Positions 26,519 through 36,346 are shown, counted from the stretch's first letter. The stretch: 64,000 bases of DNA from Synechococcales cyanobacterium GL140_1_metabinner_5_sub (GCA_025359065.1 JANYHM010000059.1:109045-173044), one strand, 5' to 3'. Notes: generated by a model not told the origin, from the sequence alone. Numbers and translations: made by a program.

Positions 26519-28066
26519 ATGTCAATTCAGTCACTTTTCCAAGGTTTGAAGCAGGTCATCAGGTGGCAGAAGCAAAATGCTTTTGAGCTGTGGCTGTTTT
26601 CTGCCGGAATGAAGGATCGAGAGCGATTGAGGAGATCACCCCAAGCCGATTTTTTCTTGGAAATTAGTGCGCAGATTGCAGGCAAAAGTGATCAGGAGAT
26701 ACATAGTTATTTCGATCAATACACTGAACATCTCAGTATGGAGTTTGCTAATTGGCTCGATGAGTGGGGCAAAGCCAGATTAATAGATAGCCAGCGCTTG
26801 CCAAAGATCGAAGCAATCTTAGATGCCTTTGATACTATTGGAGACTTCCCACGAGGGAACAGAGCCAGTAATGTAGAGATTTCTTTGGTTGCCAATCAAC
26901 TAGAACTATTGTTTATTAATCGTACAAATGATTCTCAGTCTTGGGCGATGACTCAAAACAATTTGGCGATTGCTTATAGGAATAGAATCAGAGGCGATCG
27001 AGCTGAGAATATTGAAAAGTCGATCGAGCACTACAAAAGCGCCCTAGAAATCAGAACCAAAAAAGATTTGCCGATAGATTGGGCAACGACTCAAAATAAT
27101 TTGGTGATTGCTTATAAGAACAGAATCAGAGGCGATCGAGCTGAGAATCTCGAAAAGTCGATCGAGTGCTACGAAAATGCTTTACCAATCATTGCTAGCT
27201 CTAGTTTTTTACAAGATCTAGAAAACCTCAACAATGATTTAGCTAATGCCTACTTACGGCGAGTTAACTCAGATACCACCTTAAACCACGATCTCAATCA
27301 AAACGATCGCACCAATCAAACCCTGCAACAACTTACCCAAACCTGCCTAGCACAAAATGATTGGTACAAAGCATCCCTCAGTTTTTCCTTATGGTCTAAA
27401 GCCTTAGTGAGCCAAACATTGATCGCCCAAGCCATCCAGCCATCACTACAAGCCCTCAATTTAGATATTCAGCACAACCATCAACTAATTGACACCGACC
27501 TGCAAGAACTCGCCCGCTTAGTAACCCAGCTAGATTGGCCACCCACTATCCTACCGAGCCAATGGCAAACCGCCGCCAGCACCCTGCCCTCACCCACTAG
27601 CCCCCTGACCCCCCAACTCCAAGCCCAAATTTGCTTCACCATCGGGGTAATTAGCATCCAAGAAAACTATTGGTACAAAGGACTAGACTGGCTCAAAGCC
27701 TGCTGGGAAATTCATCAACAGCTCAACGACCTATCTGGCTTAGCCGAAGTTAGCTACCAACTGGCGATCGGTCATCATATTGCTAGCAACCTCAGCTATG
27801 CTGGCATATATTACCGCGATGCCCAGCGCATCTTTCGGCATCTTGGCGATCGGCGCAAAGTAGCCTTTTGTCATCATGGCCTTGGTCGCCTGCTCCTCCA
27901 AATCGGCAAAATAGAGCCAGCCATTACCGAATTCAACCAAGCCCTGACCATTTATCAAACAATTCCAAATCTCCCCCAAATAGAATCCCGCATCGGCGAT
28001 ATTCATTACTACCAAGGAGTAATCAAAAAAATGCAAGACCCCACCCTCACTCACCAATCACTCTAA
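26519..28066 (+). CDS. TPR-containing protein of unknown function
   Basis: 515 residues. A helical N-terminal region is followed by two near-identical TPR-like units (NNLAIAYRNRIRGDRAEN and NNLVIAYKNRIRGDRAEN), then weaker helical repeats, the last two resembling tetratricopeptides (IYYRDAQRIFRHLGDRRKVAF, FNQALTIYQTI). No enzymatic motif is visible. The DNA of the last ~750 bases is strikingly C-rich on the coding strand, unlike the first half. Likely a scaffold or sensor protein of the accessory region. Confidence 0.8.
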   Translation: MSIQSLFQGLKQVIRWQKQNAFELWLFSAGMKDRERLRRSPQADFFLEISAQIAGKSDQEIHSYFDQYTEHLSMEFANWLDEWGKARLIDSQRLPKIEAILDAFDTIGDFPRGNRASNVEISLVANQLELLFINRTNDSQSWAMTQNNLAIAYRNRIRGDRAENIEKSIEHYKSALEIRTKKDLPIDWATTQNNLVIAYKNRIRGDRAENLEKSIECYENALPIIASSSFLQDLENLNNDLANAYLRRVNSDTTLNHDLNQNDRTNQTLQQLTQTCLAQNDWYKASLSFSLWSKALVSQTLIAQAIQPSLQALNLDIQHNHQLIDTDLQELARLVTQLDWPPTILPSQWQTAASTLPSPTSPLTPQLQAQICFTIGVISIQENYWYKGLDWLKACWEIHQQLNDLSGLAEVSYQLAIGHHIASNLSYAGIYYRDAQRIFRHLGDRRKVAFCHHGLGRLLLQIGKIEPAITEFNQALTIYQTIPNLPQIESRIGDIHYYQGVIKKMQDPTLTHQSL

Positions 28067-28290
28067 GCAACAATCAGATCCAAGAGCTGCCGGCAAGCAG
28101 CCAGACCGACGACAAGTATTACAAAATGTTAAAGAATTACACTACTCTAAGGAAATAGGCTTTACCTTGTACACTATCTAAAGTACTTAATCCAAGGCTT
28201 TATAGAACCAACTGCCTGTTAAATATCTTAAATAGTTAATGGGCTACTCATCTACTGAATATTTAGTCAATTCAATATCAAAGGAAAACA

Positions 28291-28659
28291 ATGATGATAA
28301 AAAGCTTCTTACTAGCTATATTCATAGCATCTACTGTAGTCAGTGGCATTGGCACCAACAACGGAACAGTTTTAGCCACTGCTCCATCGACAACAACGTT
28401 GTTAAATTCCAAATCGACAATTATTCTTGCGGCTGCAGACAACTTGTATTTTGGTGAAAGTTACTATGCCGATAGACAAGAGTTTCATTCGAAAATCAAA
28501 AAGAAAATTTTAGCAGATGCAGGAGATTTTCAAAAGAAAATTGGATCTAATCCAGATATATCTGTTTCCAAGAAAAAGATTGTTCTAACTGGCACAGGTG
28601 ACTTCAAAGGTAAAAGCTTTCCAACCGAGCTTTCAGCAGATACTTATTTACTGAAATAA
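28291..28659 (+). CDS. Small exported protein of unknown function
   Basis: 122 residues; two adjacent ATGs (28291, 28294) are preceded by AAAGGAAAACA, a usable ribosome site. The signal peptide (SFLLAIFIASTVVSGIG, cleavage near VLA) is clear. The mature part is lysine-rich with no known motif. The next gene starts 16 bases downstream on the same strand. Confidence 0.65.
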   Translation: MMIKSFLLAIFIASTVVSGIGTNNGTVLATAPSTTTLLNSKSTIILAAADNLYFGESYYADRQEFHSKIKKKILADAGDFQKKIGSNPDISVSKKKIVLTGTGDFKGKSFPTELSADTYLLK

Positions 28660-28675
28660 TCAAGTGAGCTTAACC

Positions 28676-29017
28676 ATGAAAGATACATACTGTCTAAGAA
28701 TAAACTGTAGCTTAGACAAATTGGGGCAAGTAGAAAAAGTGTTAGATAAAAAGTCTGACAATTCTGACACCTCACTTTGGGAGTGGTCGATTAAGGAGGA
28801 TCTTCGCCCTACAGATGCTTTCAATGCTTTTCTTGATTTACTGGAAGGAAAGTATGATGATCTTGCAAAAATTGGTTTACAGAAAAGTAACATCAGTATT
28901 TGGAGATATTATGAATACGATCAAGAATGTAATCTTGAAATAAGTCCTGAACAAATGATAAATTTGGGTAGTAAAGGAATTGTATTGTGCATTTCCTGCT
29001 GGCAGCATCGTCAATAG
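28676..29017 (+). CDS. DUF4279-like protein
   Basis: 113 residues from ATG at 28676; the frame is open to a GTG at 28664. The pattern (alternating strands, WEWSIKEDLRPTDA, then SNISIWRYYEYDQECNLEISPEQM and a closing strand KGIVLCISCW) resembles DUF4279 proteins, several of which sit in polymorphic-toxin immunity loci. The match is by eye only. It follows the exported protein by 16 bases. Confidence 0.6.
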   Translation: MKDTYCLRINCSLDKLGQVEKVLDKKSDNSDTSLWEWSIKEDLRPTDAFNAFLDLLEGKYDDLAKIGLQKSNISIWRYYEYDQECNLEISPEQMINLGSKGIVLCISCWQHRQ

Positions 29018-29149
29018 AGCTTGGAGAGGCGATTACCCTGATTGACGGAAAATTTTTTTGACAGATTAGGTCAATTATTTATCTAGATAATGCTCTAGTA
29101 TTGGATTTGAGATACTTTGTCCGTCAATCAGACCAATCACCCTAAACCT

Positions 29150-30081
29150 ATGTCTAACATTGACCAAATTTTTGATGAAGTCAAAAGTAACTACAAACGG
29201 TGGGGAATCAGTCATAACCCTTTTACAGAAAGCCTAACGGCTGATGTTGACCGTGACTCCCTCACAACTTTGCGCAAAGTCTTTACTGGCCGCGACAAAG
29301 AGACCAAAAGCATCTTAAGTATATTGCTCGGTGATAGTCGCAGACGAATTTTGCTTTATGGCGACATTGGCATTGGTAAATCGGCTCTGATGCTCTCGAT
29401 TTTAGAAGTGCTAGAACGGCGAGATCCCCGTACTCTGACAGCATACATCAGCTTGCCAATGAATACCGACTTAGGCACCGCCGCACTGATTGCACTGGCG
29501 CGGAAAATGCCCAATGACGAATGGGCACAAGAAGCCCTCAACCTGATGGGTCTAAAACCAGCGCGGCAACCAGAAAAATATACGAACACCCTAAAAGCCG
29601 GGGTTGGTGGAATCGGTGGTGAACAAAAATCGGAAACCATTTCCAGCCAAAAACTCCAAATCCCCGATCTGCCGGAGTTCCCCGCGTGCTCAATCGCTTT
29701 GGCAGCTACATCTTAGACGAAGCCAACCAACAAAATGCCAGTAGCATCGATGAAAAATTGGTACAAGAAGGCATCGATCGAGCAAAGCGCGAATTCCGCG
29801 ATCAAGCCCACCTCAGTCCTCGCGAAGTTATTTTACTCGACACCATCAGCAGCAAAGGACTAATCTCCGATGCCAGTATTTCTTTTGATGAGCTGCAAAA
29901 TCTGCAAACTCGCAGCTTCGCCGAACTTCTACCGGTGTTAGAAGAACTCGAAAGACGTGACCTGATCCAAAAAATTCCCAACGATGGCACCACCACCTAC
30001 AAAGTTTCTCCTCTGTTACCAGCAGCACTATCTGAAGATTCACAGAATCTGCCATCAGCCAAAATTGAGCCTGAGCCGTAA
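29150..30081 (+). pseudogene. AAA ATPase gene with internal out-of-frame deletion
   Basis: The first part (from the ATG at 29150, or a GTG at 29117) reads as a normal P-loop ATPase: ITHNPF-type start (WGISHNPFTES), Walker A LLYGDIGIGKSALM, then stops at 29714-29716. The downstream reading frame, shifted, continues as GVPRVLNRFGSYILDEANQ and a winged-helix-like tail (LLPVLEELERRDLIQKI). The two parts meet at ~29674-29677, where CCGGAG reads LPE in frame one and (G)GV in frame two. The Walker B and arginine-finger region is missing, so the product cannot be an active ATPase. Confidence 0.8.
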
Positions 30082-30121
30082 ATTTTGGGCAAGCTAGGAA
30101 AAATAGCATTTCCCAGCAATT

Positions 30122-31282
30122 ATGTCTCATTGGTCGATCGCCGAACAAACTGAAACTCGTTTAGTTGCCCACAGCATCCCCCGACGAGCAGCAAACTCTT
30201 GGACAATCAAAATTTTGCAGTCTGCCGTAATTATTTCGGCCTTCTGCCCCAGCATTGCGGCATTAGTTTCTGGCTCTGCTGTATTGCCTGCTACTGCTGT
30301 TTGCACCGCTAGCAAAGCGAACGTAGAAGTGATGAATTGCCAAGTCAGTCGCAATTTTTGGGGAAGAGTGATTCGGAAAGAAAATGTTTATTTGCCCGAG
30401 GTTCCCGCTCAGCAGTTGAACCTGCAAGCTGACGGTGACACCACCATGTTTTGTTTTGGTCTGTATTGGTTGGCAGGAGTCAGTGGCTCGATCGGTACTA
30501 TTCAGCTTCTGAAAACTCGCAAAATTGCTTGGACTTTTGATCAGACTACTGGCACTATCCGCAAGCAATCCTTAGGGGGGATTTCCAAAAAATCTCAGAT
30601 ATTCGATCGATCTACTATCAGCAGCCTGCGTCTAGAAATACCCGATCTGACCCTGAATTTATTTCCAGCATCGCTTAAATTAGGTTTCAACCTTAAATCA
30701 GTGAAATCCACTGAAAAAAAATCTACAGACCGAGCTGCGTGGTATAAGCTGCCCGTCTCTACCGAAATTTATGCTGCTGGGCACCAAGAATTACCAGAAA
30801 TGCTGCAATCTGTGGTGCAACCGATCGCCATATTGTTGGACTTACCTTGGCAGTTGGTGTTTGAGCATGAGGTCGAACAAGAATCTTTTATTTTCGATTT
30901 CGCCGATCGCACCATCACTCAGCAATTTCAAGAAGAACAGGTTTTACGTTTAAGTTTTGACGAAATCAGCGGCTTTGAAGCCGAAGAACCAGATCCATTT
31001 ATCAATAGCTTAATTCAAACCGAAGCATCATCAGTTCGCTGTTTGAACCTGTTAGTAGGCGATGGCATTCGGATCTCTATTCATCAATTTGCGGGCTTTG
31101 CCGATGTAGCCGCTGCCGAAATTTGGTTCCGTCAACTTCAATCTGTTTTACAGCCACATTTCCCAGAAGCTGATTTCATTGACAAGGTGCCATTTTCCGC
31201 CACTATCAAGCCTGAATCTGTCGAAGCTGAATCTATCGAGAATAATTCTGAGATGATAGAAGTTGCTGTTGGCAATCATTAG
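30122..31282 (+). CDS. Membrane protein of unknown function
   Basis: 386 residues. Two hydrophobic segments (residues ~29-55 and ~108-130) bracket a short extracytoplasmic loop; the long C-terminal part (~135-386) is soluble, with the pattern WTFDQTTGTIRKQSLGG and two related beta-rich halves (IFDRSTISSLRLE, DFADRTITQQFQEEQVLRLSFDEISGFEAEEPDP). It starts 40 bases after the broken ATPase gene on the same strand and was probably its operon partner. Confidence 0.72.
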   Translation: MSHWSIAEQTETRLVAHSIPRRAANSWTIKILQSAVIISAFCPSIAALVSGSAVLPATAVCTASKANVEVMNCQVSRNFWGRVIRKENVYLPEVPAQQLNLQADGDTTMFCFGLYWLAGVSGSIGTIQLLKTRKIAWTFDQTTGTIRKQSLGGISKKSQIFDRSTISSLRLEIPDLTLNLFPASLKLGFNLKSVKSTEKKSTDRAAWYKLPVSTEIYAAGHQELPEMLQSVVQPIAILLDLPWQLVFEHEVEQESFIFDFADRTITQQFQEEQVLRLSFDEISGFEAEEPDPFINSLIQTEASSVRCLNLLVGDGIRISIHQFAGFADVAAAEIWFRQLQSVLQPHFPEADFIDKVPFSATIKPESVEAESIENNSEMIEVAVGNH

Positions 31283-31369
31283 GAGTTTAAATCTCTGTTT
31301 GACCCTTTTGAATCAACCTACCATAGGGAATTTGGTACGATGGGAGCTGAGTAGTTCCCCGTCACCATC

Positions 31370-33097
31370 ATGAGCCAGACCAACATCAAAGCCCGCGATC
31401 TGCGTGTCAACCCCATTGCCGTTGATACTAATGTTTGGCGATCGAGAACTTGGGAGCGACTCAAGTTTGAAATTGAGTATGCCTTAGAACGAGGTACTAC
31501 AGCTAATTCTTACTTAATTAAGGCCGACAAAACAGCGCTGATCGATCCGCCGGGGGAATCCTTTACTGAGATCTTTTTGGGCGATCGTCTAGCTGAGCTG
31601 CAAACAGTAGATTTCATTATTCTGGGGCATGTAAACCCCAACCGGGCGGTGACGGTACAAAAACTGTTAGAGCTACTGCCCCAAGTGCAAATTATTTGCT
31701 CCAACCCCGGGGCGATCGCCCTGCGCAGCATTTTAGAAAACCAGGATCTGAATATTCGGATCATCAAAGGCGATGAAAAAATCGATTTGGGGCGCGGTCA
31801 TGTTTTAGAGTTTTTGTTGGCTCCTACCCCTCGCTGGCCCGATCGCCTGTTGACTTACGATCCAGCCACCAAAATATTGTTTAGTGATAAACTCTTTGGC
31901 TGTCACATCGCTAGTGACCAGGTTTTGGATGAAGGCTGGGAAAGCTTCCTGGAAGACCGGCGTTACTATTTTGATTGTTTAATGGCTCCGGTGGCGAAGC
32001 AGATTTTGGCCACCCTAGATAAAATTGCTAGTCTAGAAATTAGCACCTACGCCACTGGCCATGGTCAGCTAGTGAAATACGGATTAAAAGAATTAACTAA
32101 TCTCTATCGGCAATGGAGCCAGCAACAGAGTCAGCGGGAATTGTCGGTAGCATTGATCTATGCCTCGGCTTATGGCAACACAGCAACCGTGGCACAGGCG
32201 ATCGCCGCTGGCATTACCAAAGCCGGAGTAGCGGTCAACTCAATTAACTGTGAATTTGTTCAACCCGCCGAGTTACGGCAAGCCGTAGCCAACTGTCAAG
32301 GTTTTATTATGGGTTCGCCCACTTTGGGTGGTCATGCACCTACGCCAGTCCAAACGGCTTTGGGAGTAGTTTTAGCCACTGCCGAAAAAACTAAGCTCGC
32401 CGGAGTATTTGGTTCCTTTGGCTGGAGCGGTGAGGCGATCGACCTATTAGAAACTAAGCTAAAAGATGCGGGCTATAAGTTTGGCTTTGAGCCAATTAAG
32501 GTCAAGTTTAAGCCTACTGCCCAGATTTTGAAAGAATGTGAAGAAATCGGCACAGATTTTGCCCAGGCTCTAAAAAAAGCCAAAAAAGCTACGGCTCCCA
32601 AAGCCCAACTGACCCAATCTCAAGACGATCGGGTGGCGCAGGCCGTGGGCAGAGTAGTGGGTTCACTGTCGATCGTCACCGCTCAGCAAAATGAGTTATC
32701 CAGCGCCATGTTGGCTTCTTGGGTATCTCAAGCCACCTTTAGTCCTCCGGGTTTGACCGTAGCTGTGGCCAAAGAACGGGCGATCGAGTCTTTGCTGCAC
32801 AATGGCGGCAAGTTTGTCTTGAATGTGTTGGAGCAAGGCAAACATATTAGTGTGATGAAGCATTTCCTTAAACCCTTTGCGCCCGGAGAAGACCGGTTTG
32901 TAGGTATCGAAACCACTCCAGCAGATAATGGCTGCCAAATTTTGAATGATAGCTTGGCTTATCTAGAATGCACAGTAGAGAATCGAATGGAATGTGGTGA
33001 TCATTGGTTGCTGTATGCTACGGTCGATCGGGGTCGAGTGCAGAGCAACACTGGTGTTACTGCTATTCATCACCGCAAATCTGGAACTCATTATTAA
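31370..33097 (+). CDS. Class A flavodiiron protein (Flv1/Flv2-like)
   Basis: 575 residues in three modules: metallo-beta-lactamase-like (1-250), flavodoxin (~258-395, ALIYASAYGNTATVA) and the C-terminal NAD(P)H:flavin-reductase domain (~430-575) found only in oxygenic phototrophs. Cyanobacterial Flv proteins reduce O2 to water beyond photosystem I. The diiron motif normally HXEXDH reads HVNPNR here, and other ligands are replaced as well, as in class A members (Flv1, Flv2), which work as heterodimers with class B proteins (Flv3, Flv4). No class B gene is in the window. The phytol kinase gene follows 6 bases on. Confidence 0.92.
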   Translation: MSQTNIKARDLRVNPIAVDTNVWRSRTWERLKFEIEYALERGTTANSYLIKADKTALIDPPGESFTEIFLGDRLAELQTVDFIILGHVNPNRAVTVQKLLELLPQVQIICSNPGAIALRSILENQDLNIRIIKGDEKIDLGRGHVLEFLLAPTPRWPDRLLTYDPATKILFSDKLFGCHIASDQVLDEGWESFLEDRRYYFDCLMAPVAKQILATLDKIASLEISTYATGHGQLVKYGLKELTNLYRQWSQQQSQRELSVALIYASAYGNTATVAQAIAAGITKAGVAVNSINCEFVQPAELRQAVANCQGFIMGSPTLGGHAPTPVQTALGVVLATAEKTKLAGVFGSFGWSGEAIDLLETKLKDAGYKFGFEPIKVKFKPTAQILKECEEIGTDFAQALKKAKKATAPKAQLTQSQDDRVAQAVGRVVGSLSIVTAQQNELSSAMLASWVSQATFSPPGLTVAVAKERAIESLLHNGGKFVLNVLEQGKHISVMKHFLKPFAPGEDRFVGIETTPADNGCQILNDSLAYLECTVENRMECGDHWLLYATVDRGRVQSNTGVTAIHHRKSGTHY

Positions 33098-33103
33098 TTC
33101 TGC

Positions 33104-33793
33104 ATGTCCGCATTTCTACTACCCCTTTGGTTGCGCATCGCTCTTGTGCCGATGTTTGTGGGTTCGATCGTCCTCCTGGCTGAACTTGGCCACCGCTGGC
33201 AATGGTTCACATCTGAGCAGTCCCGCAAAATTGTCCATATTGGCACCGGCAATGTCATTGCTTTGGCTTGGTTACTACAACTCCCTGCTTGGGTGGGCAT
33301 CACTTCGGCTGGGTTAGCAGGAATGATTACGCTACTTTCTTACTGGCTGCCGATTTTGCCAGGGGTAAACAGCGTGGGTCGCAAAAGCTATGGCACCTTT
33401 TTTTACTCAGTAAGCATGGGGCTACTGATAGCTATATTCTGGCCATTGAAGCATCCAGAATACGCGGTAATAGGGATCTTGGTGATGGCTTGGGGCGATG
33501 GTTTAGCAGCGATCGTCGGTCAAAAATGGGGAGGACATCCCTACAAGATATTGGGGAATTTAAAAAGCTGGGAAGGCACGGTTACTTTGTTGTTAGTTAG
33601 TTACATTGTTACTACGATTGTCTTGTATATTGCCCATGGCAATCTGCTCTATGTTTGGTTAGTGGGAATTCCAGTGGCGATCGTGGCGGTCATTTTAGAA
33701 TCGATCTCACAGTTTGGCATCGACAACATTACGCTGCCGTTGGGTGCTGCCCTGCTAGCTTTTTGGTTAGCGGAGATCTTGCCAGGAAATTAG
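33104..33793 (+). CDS. Phytol kinase-like protein (VTE5/dolichol kinase family)
   Basis: Polytopic membrane kinase of 229 residues, related to plant VTE5, which phosphorylates phytol released from chlorophyll for tocopherol synthesis. The family blocks are present: RKIVHIGTGN in the second helix region, SYGTFFYSVSMG, MAWGDGLAAIVGQKWG and NLKSWEGTVT. The gene is 6 bases after the flavodiiron gene, so transcription is shared. Substrate (phytol or another prenol) is inferred. Confidence 0.88.
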   Translation: MSAFLLPLWLRIALVPMFVGSIVLLAELGHRWQWFTSEQSRKIVHIGTGNVIALAWLLQLPAWVGITSAGLAGMITLLSYWLPILPGVNSVGRKSYGTFFYSVSMGLLIAIFWPLKHPEYAVIGILVMAWGDGLAAIVGQKWGGHPYKILGNLKSWEGTVTLLLVSYIVTTIVLYIAHGNLLYVWLVGIPVAIVAVILESISQFGIDNITLPLGAALLAFWLAEILPGN

Positions 33794-33883
33794 ATCTGGA
33801 TAATCTCCTGGTACTTATGGACTATTCTCTGAAATCCTGCTAACATAAAAAATCTCAATTGTAGGATGGGAACCAGGCTGTAA

Positions 33884-35146
33884 ATGAAAATTCTGCATGT
33901 ATCTGATATTCATATGGGTAGCGGCTTTGCTCATGGCCGCATCAATCCGTTGACTGGTATAAATACCCGCTTAGAAGATTTCAGCAAATCTTTGGCAACC
34001 TGTATTGATCGAGCAATCTCAGATCAAGTAGACCTAGTAATGTTTGGCGGTGATGCTTTCCCCGATGCCACTCCAGCACCTTACATTCAAGAAGCCTTTG
34101 CCAGTGAATTTCGACGGTTGGTAGATCACGATATTCCGTTAATTTTGCTAGTTGGCAACCACGATCAGCACGCTCAGGGACAAGGTGGAGCCAGTTTGTC
34201 GATTTATCGAACTTTGGGAGTGCCGGGAGTGATTGTGGCCGATAAGCTCATGACTCATCGGATTGAGACTAACAATGGCTGTTTGCAGATTTTGAGTATT
34301 CCTTGGATTAATCGATCGGCTCTGCTTACTCGTCCAGAATCAGAAAAGCTCTCGCTACCAGAAATTAATGAGCTGTTATTGAGTCGCCTAGAGCCAGTCT
34401 TAGAAGCCGAAGTTCGTCGTTTAGACCCCACTCTCCCCACGGTGGTTTTGGGACATTTGATGGCCGACAATGCCAAGTTAGGAGCCGAAAAGCTCCTTGC
34501 TGTGGGACGCGGTTTTACCATGCCGTTGGGGATGTTGGTCAAAGAAAGCTTTGACTACGTGGCTCTTGGCCATGTCCATCGCCATCAAAACCTGAATCCA
34601 GCAAATGATCCGCCAGTGGTGTATCCCGGCAGCATCGATCGGGTAGATTTCAGCGAAGAAAAAGAAGACAAGGGCTATGTTGTTATTGAAATACAGCCGG
34701 CCACAGCTTTAGCTGACCGGGCTTTTCAGGTAAATTGGGAGTTTTGTGCTTTGCCTGTCCGGCCTTTTATCACCATTAAAGTTGATGCCAGCAAAGAAAC
34801 CGATCCCCAAGCCAAGATTGTAAAAGCGATCAAAAAAGCTTCGATCGAAGATGCCGTAGTGCGTCTAATTTATCAGGTGGAGTCTCAGCAAACGGAGCTG
34901 ATTCAAGCCACAGAAATACATCAACTATTGGCTACAGCTCACAGTTATACCATTCAAGCTGAGTTAGTCAGTCAGCTCATTCAGCCCCGGTTGCCAGAAT
35001 TAGGTGAAACGGCACACAGCCCGATCGATGCCCTGACTACTTATTTAGAACATCGCACCGATTTATCTCATCTAAGCGCTGCCATGATGCTGGCAGCACA
35101 TGAGTTGTTGGTGGAACAATCTGAGTCATTAGAAGCGGCATCTTAG
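33884..35146 (+). CDS. SbcD-like metallophosphoesterase (DNA repair exonuclease)
   Basis: 420 residues. Calcineurin-type phosphoesterase motifs are all in place: HVSDIHMG, GGDAFPD, LVGNHDQHA, VLGHLMAD and ALGHVHRHQN. Members of this COG0420 group are Mn-dependent nucleases usually paired with the ATPase SbcC; no SbcC is next door here, so it may work alone or with a distant gene. The C-terminal ~150 residues are a capping domain of the SbcD type. Confidence 0.88.
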   Translation: MKILHVSDIHMGSGFAHGRINPLTGINTRLEDFSKSLATCIDRAISDQVDLVMFGGDAFPDATPAPYIQEAFASEFRRLVDHDIPLILLVGNHDQHAQGQGGASLSIYRTLGVPGVIVADKLMTHRIETNNGCLQILSIPWINRSALLTRPESEKLSLPEINELLLSRLEPVLEAEVRRLDPTLPTVVLGHLMADNAKLGAEKLLAVGRGFTMPLGMLVKESFDYVALGHVHRHQNLNPANDPPVVYPGSIDRVDFSEEKEDKGYVVIEIQPATALADRAFQVNWEFCALPVRPFITIKVDASKETDPQAKIVKAIKKASIEDAVVRLIYQVESQQTELIQATEIHQLLATAHSYTIQAELVSQLIQPRLPELGETAHSPIDALTTYLEHRTDLSHLSAAMMLAAHELLVEQSESLEAAS

Positions 35147-35251
35147 GACTGTTAATTACTGTGCGGATCCGGGAAAACTAGGGAAAAGCACTTTTAATCG
35201 ATCGCTAGTGGTGCTTAAAATTCAATCTCTATCTGCAATTAAGGGTACTTC

Positions 35252-36322
35252 ATGAAACTTCGATCAATTTTTGCCAGTTTTAGTGTGTTGTTAATTAGTA
35301 CTTCTCTGATTGCTAGCTGTGATAAGTCTTCCCAAAACACAGCTACTGAAACTTCTCCGGCTCCCAAAGTATCTGTACCTAATGACACTACTGAATCCGC
35401 CACTACTCCCAAAAATATTCGTTTGGGATTTAGTAACTGGCCAGGGTATATGCCTTGGCATATTGGCGATAAATCTAAACTCTTTAAATCTGAAAAAACT
35501 GCGTTATTACCAGTATGGTATGATGATTATCTCAAAGGGATTGGTGCATTAGTATCAGGACAATTAGATGCTAATTCTCAAACACTAATCGATACTGTTC
35601 TCTCTGTTGCGGAAGGCTCTGATCAAGTAGTCGTACTGGTTAATGATAACTCTACAGGCAATGATAAAATTATTGCTAAGGCTGGTATCAATAGTATCGC
35701 CGATCTTAAAGGTAAGACAGTTTCTACTGAAAAAGGTACTGTAGACCACTATCTGCTATTGCTAGCTTTGAAAAAAGCTGGTCTAAAAGAATCAGATGTA
35801 AATATCAAATTTATGGGAATTCAAGAATCTGCTGATGCTTTTGCGGCAGAGAAGGTGGATGCCACTTCTGTTTTTGCTCCTGCTACTAACACTGCCTTAA
35901 AAAGACCTGGCAGTAAAGAGTTAGCTAGCTCTAAAGACTTTCCTGGTGCAATTTCTGATGTACTTGCTTTTCGTCGTGAGTTTATCGATAAACATCCAGA
36001 GATTGTGCAAGAAACTGTCAATACTTGGTTTAAATCCTTGGCTCACATTAAGGCTAACTCTGTAAAAAGTAATGATTTGATGGCTAAGCAATCCAGTGTA
36101 TCAGTGGCTGAATATGCAACCTTTGAAAAGGGCATTAAGATCTTTGATGTTGCTGATAACATTAACGCATTTAAACCTGGTAAAGATAATACTTCTTTGT
36201 ACTTCAATGCTGAAGACTTGAAGAAAACATTAATATCTTTGGGACTGACTAAAAAGTCTCCTGATGTCAGCAAAATGTTTGATGATCGGTTTGTTAAATC
36301 TTATGCCGAAAAGAATAAATAA
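35252..36322 (+). CDS. ABC-transporter substrate-binding lipoprotein (NMT1/TauA-like)
   Basis: 356 residues. Type II signal with lipobox LIASC at residues 19-23, then a Ser/Thr/Pro linker and a periplasmic-binding fold: FSNWPGYMPWHIGDKS, a hinge region with LVNDNSTGNDKIIAKAG, and LKGKTVSTEKGTVDHYLL. This matches SBPs for nitrate, taurine, aliphatic sulfonate or thiamine-precursor uptake; the ligand is not determinable. No permease or ATPase is beside it, which is unusual. A hairpin follows about 25 bases after the stop. Confidence 0.9.
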   Translation: MKLRSIFASFSVLLISTSLIASCDKSSQNTATETSPAPKVSVPNDTTESATTPKNIRLGFSNWPGYMPWHIGDKSKLFKSEKTALLPVWYDDYLKGIGALVSGQLDANSQTLIDTVLSVAEGSDQVVVLVNDNSTGNDKIIAKAGINSIADLKGKTVSTEKGTVDHYLLLLALKKAGLKESDVNIKFMGIQESADAFAAEKVDATSVFAPATNTALKRPGSKELASSKDFPGAISDVLAFRREFIDKHPEIVQETVNTWFKSLAHIKANSVKSNDLMAKQSSVSVAEYATFEKGIKIFDVADNINAFKPGKDNTSLYFNAEDLKKTLISLGLTKKSPDVSKMFDDRFVKSYAEKNK

Positions 36323-36346
36323 ATTGCTTCGAGGTTAGGTTAAGCT

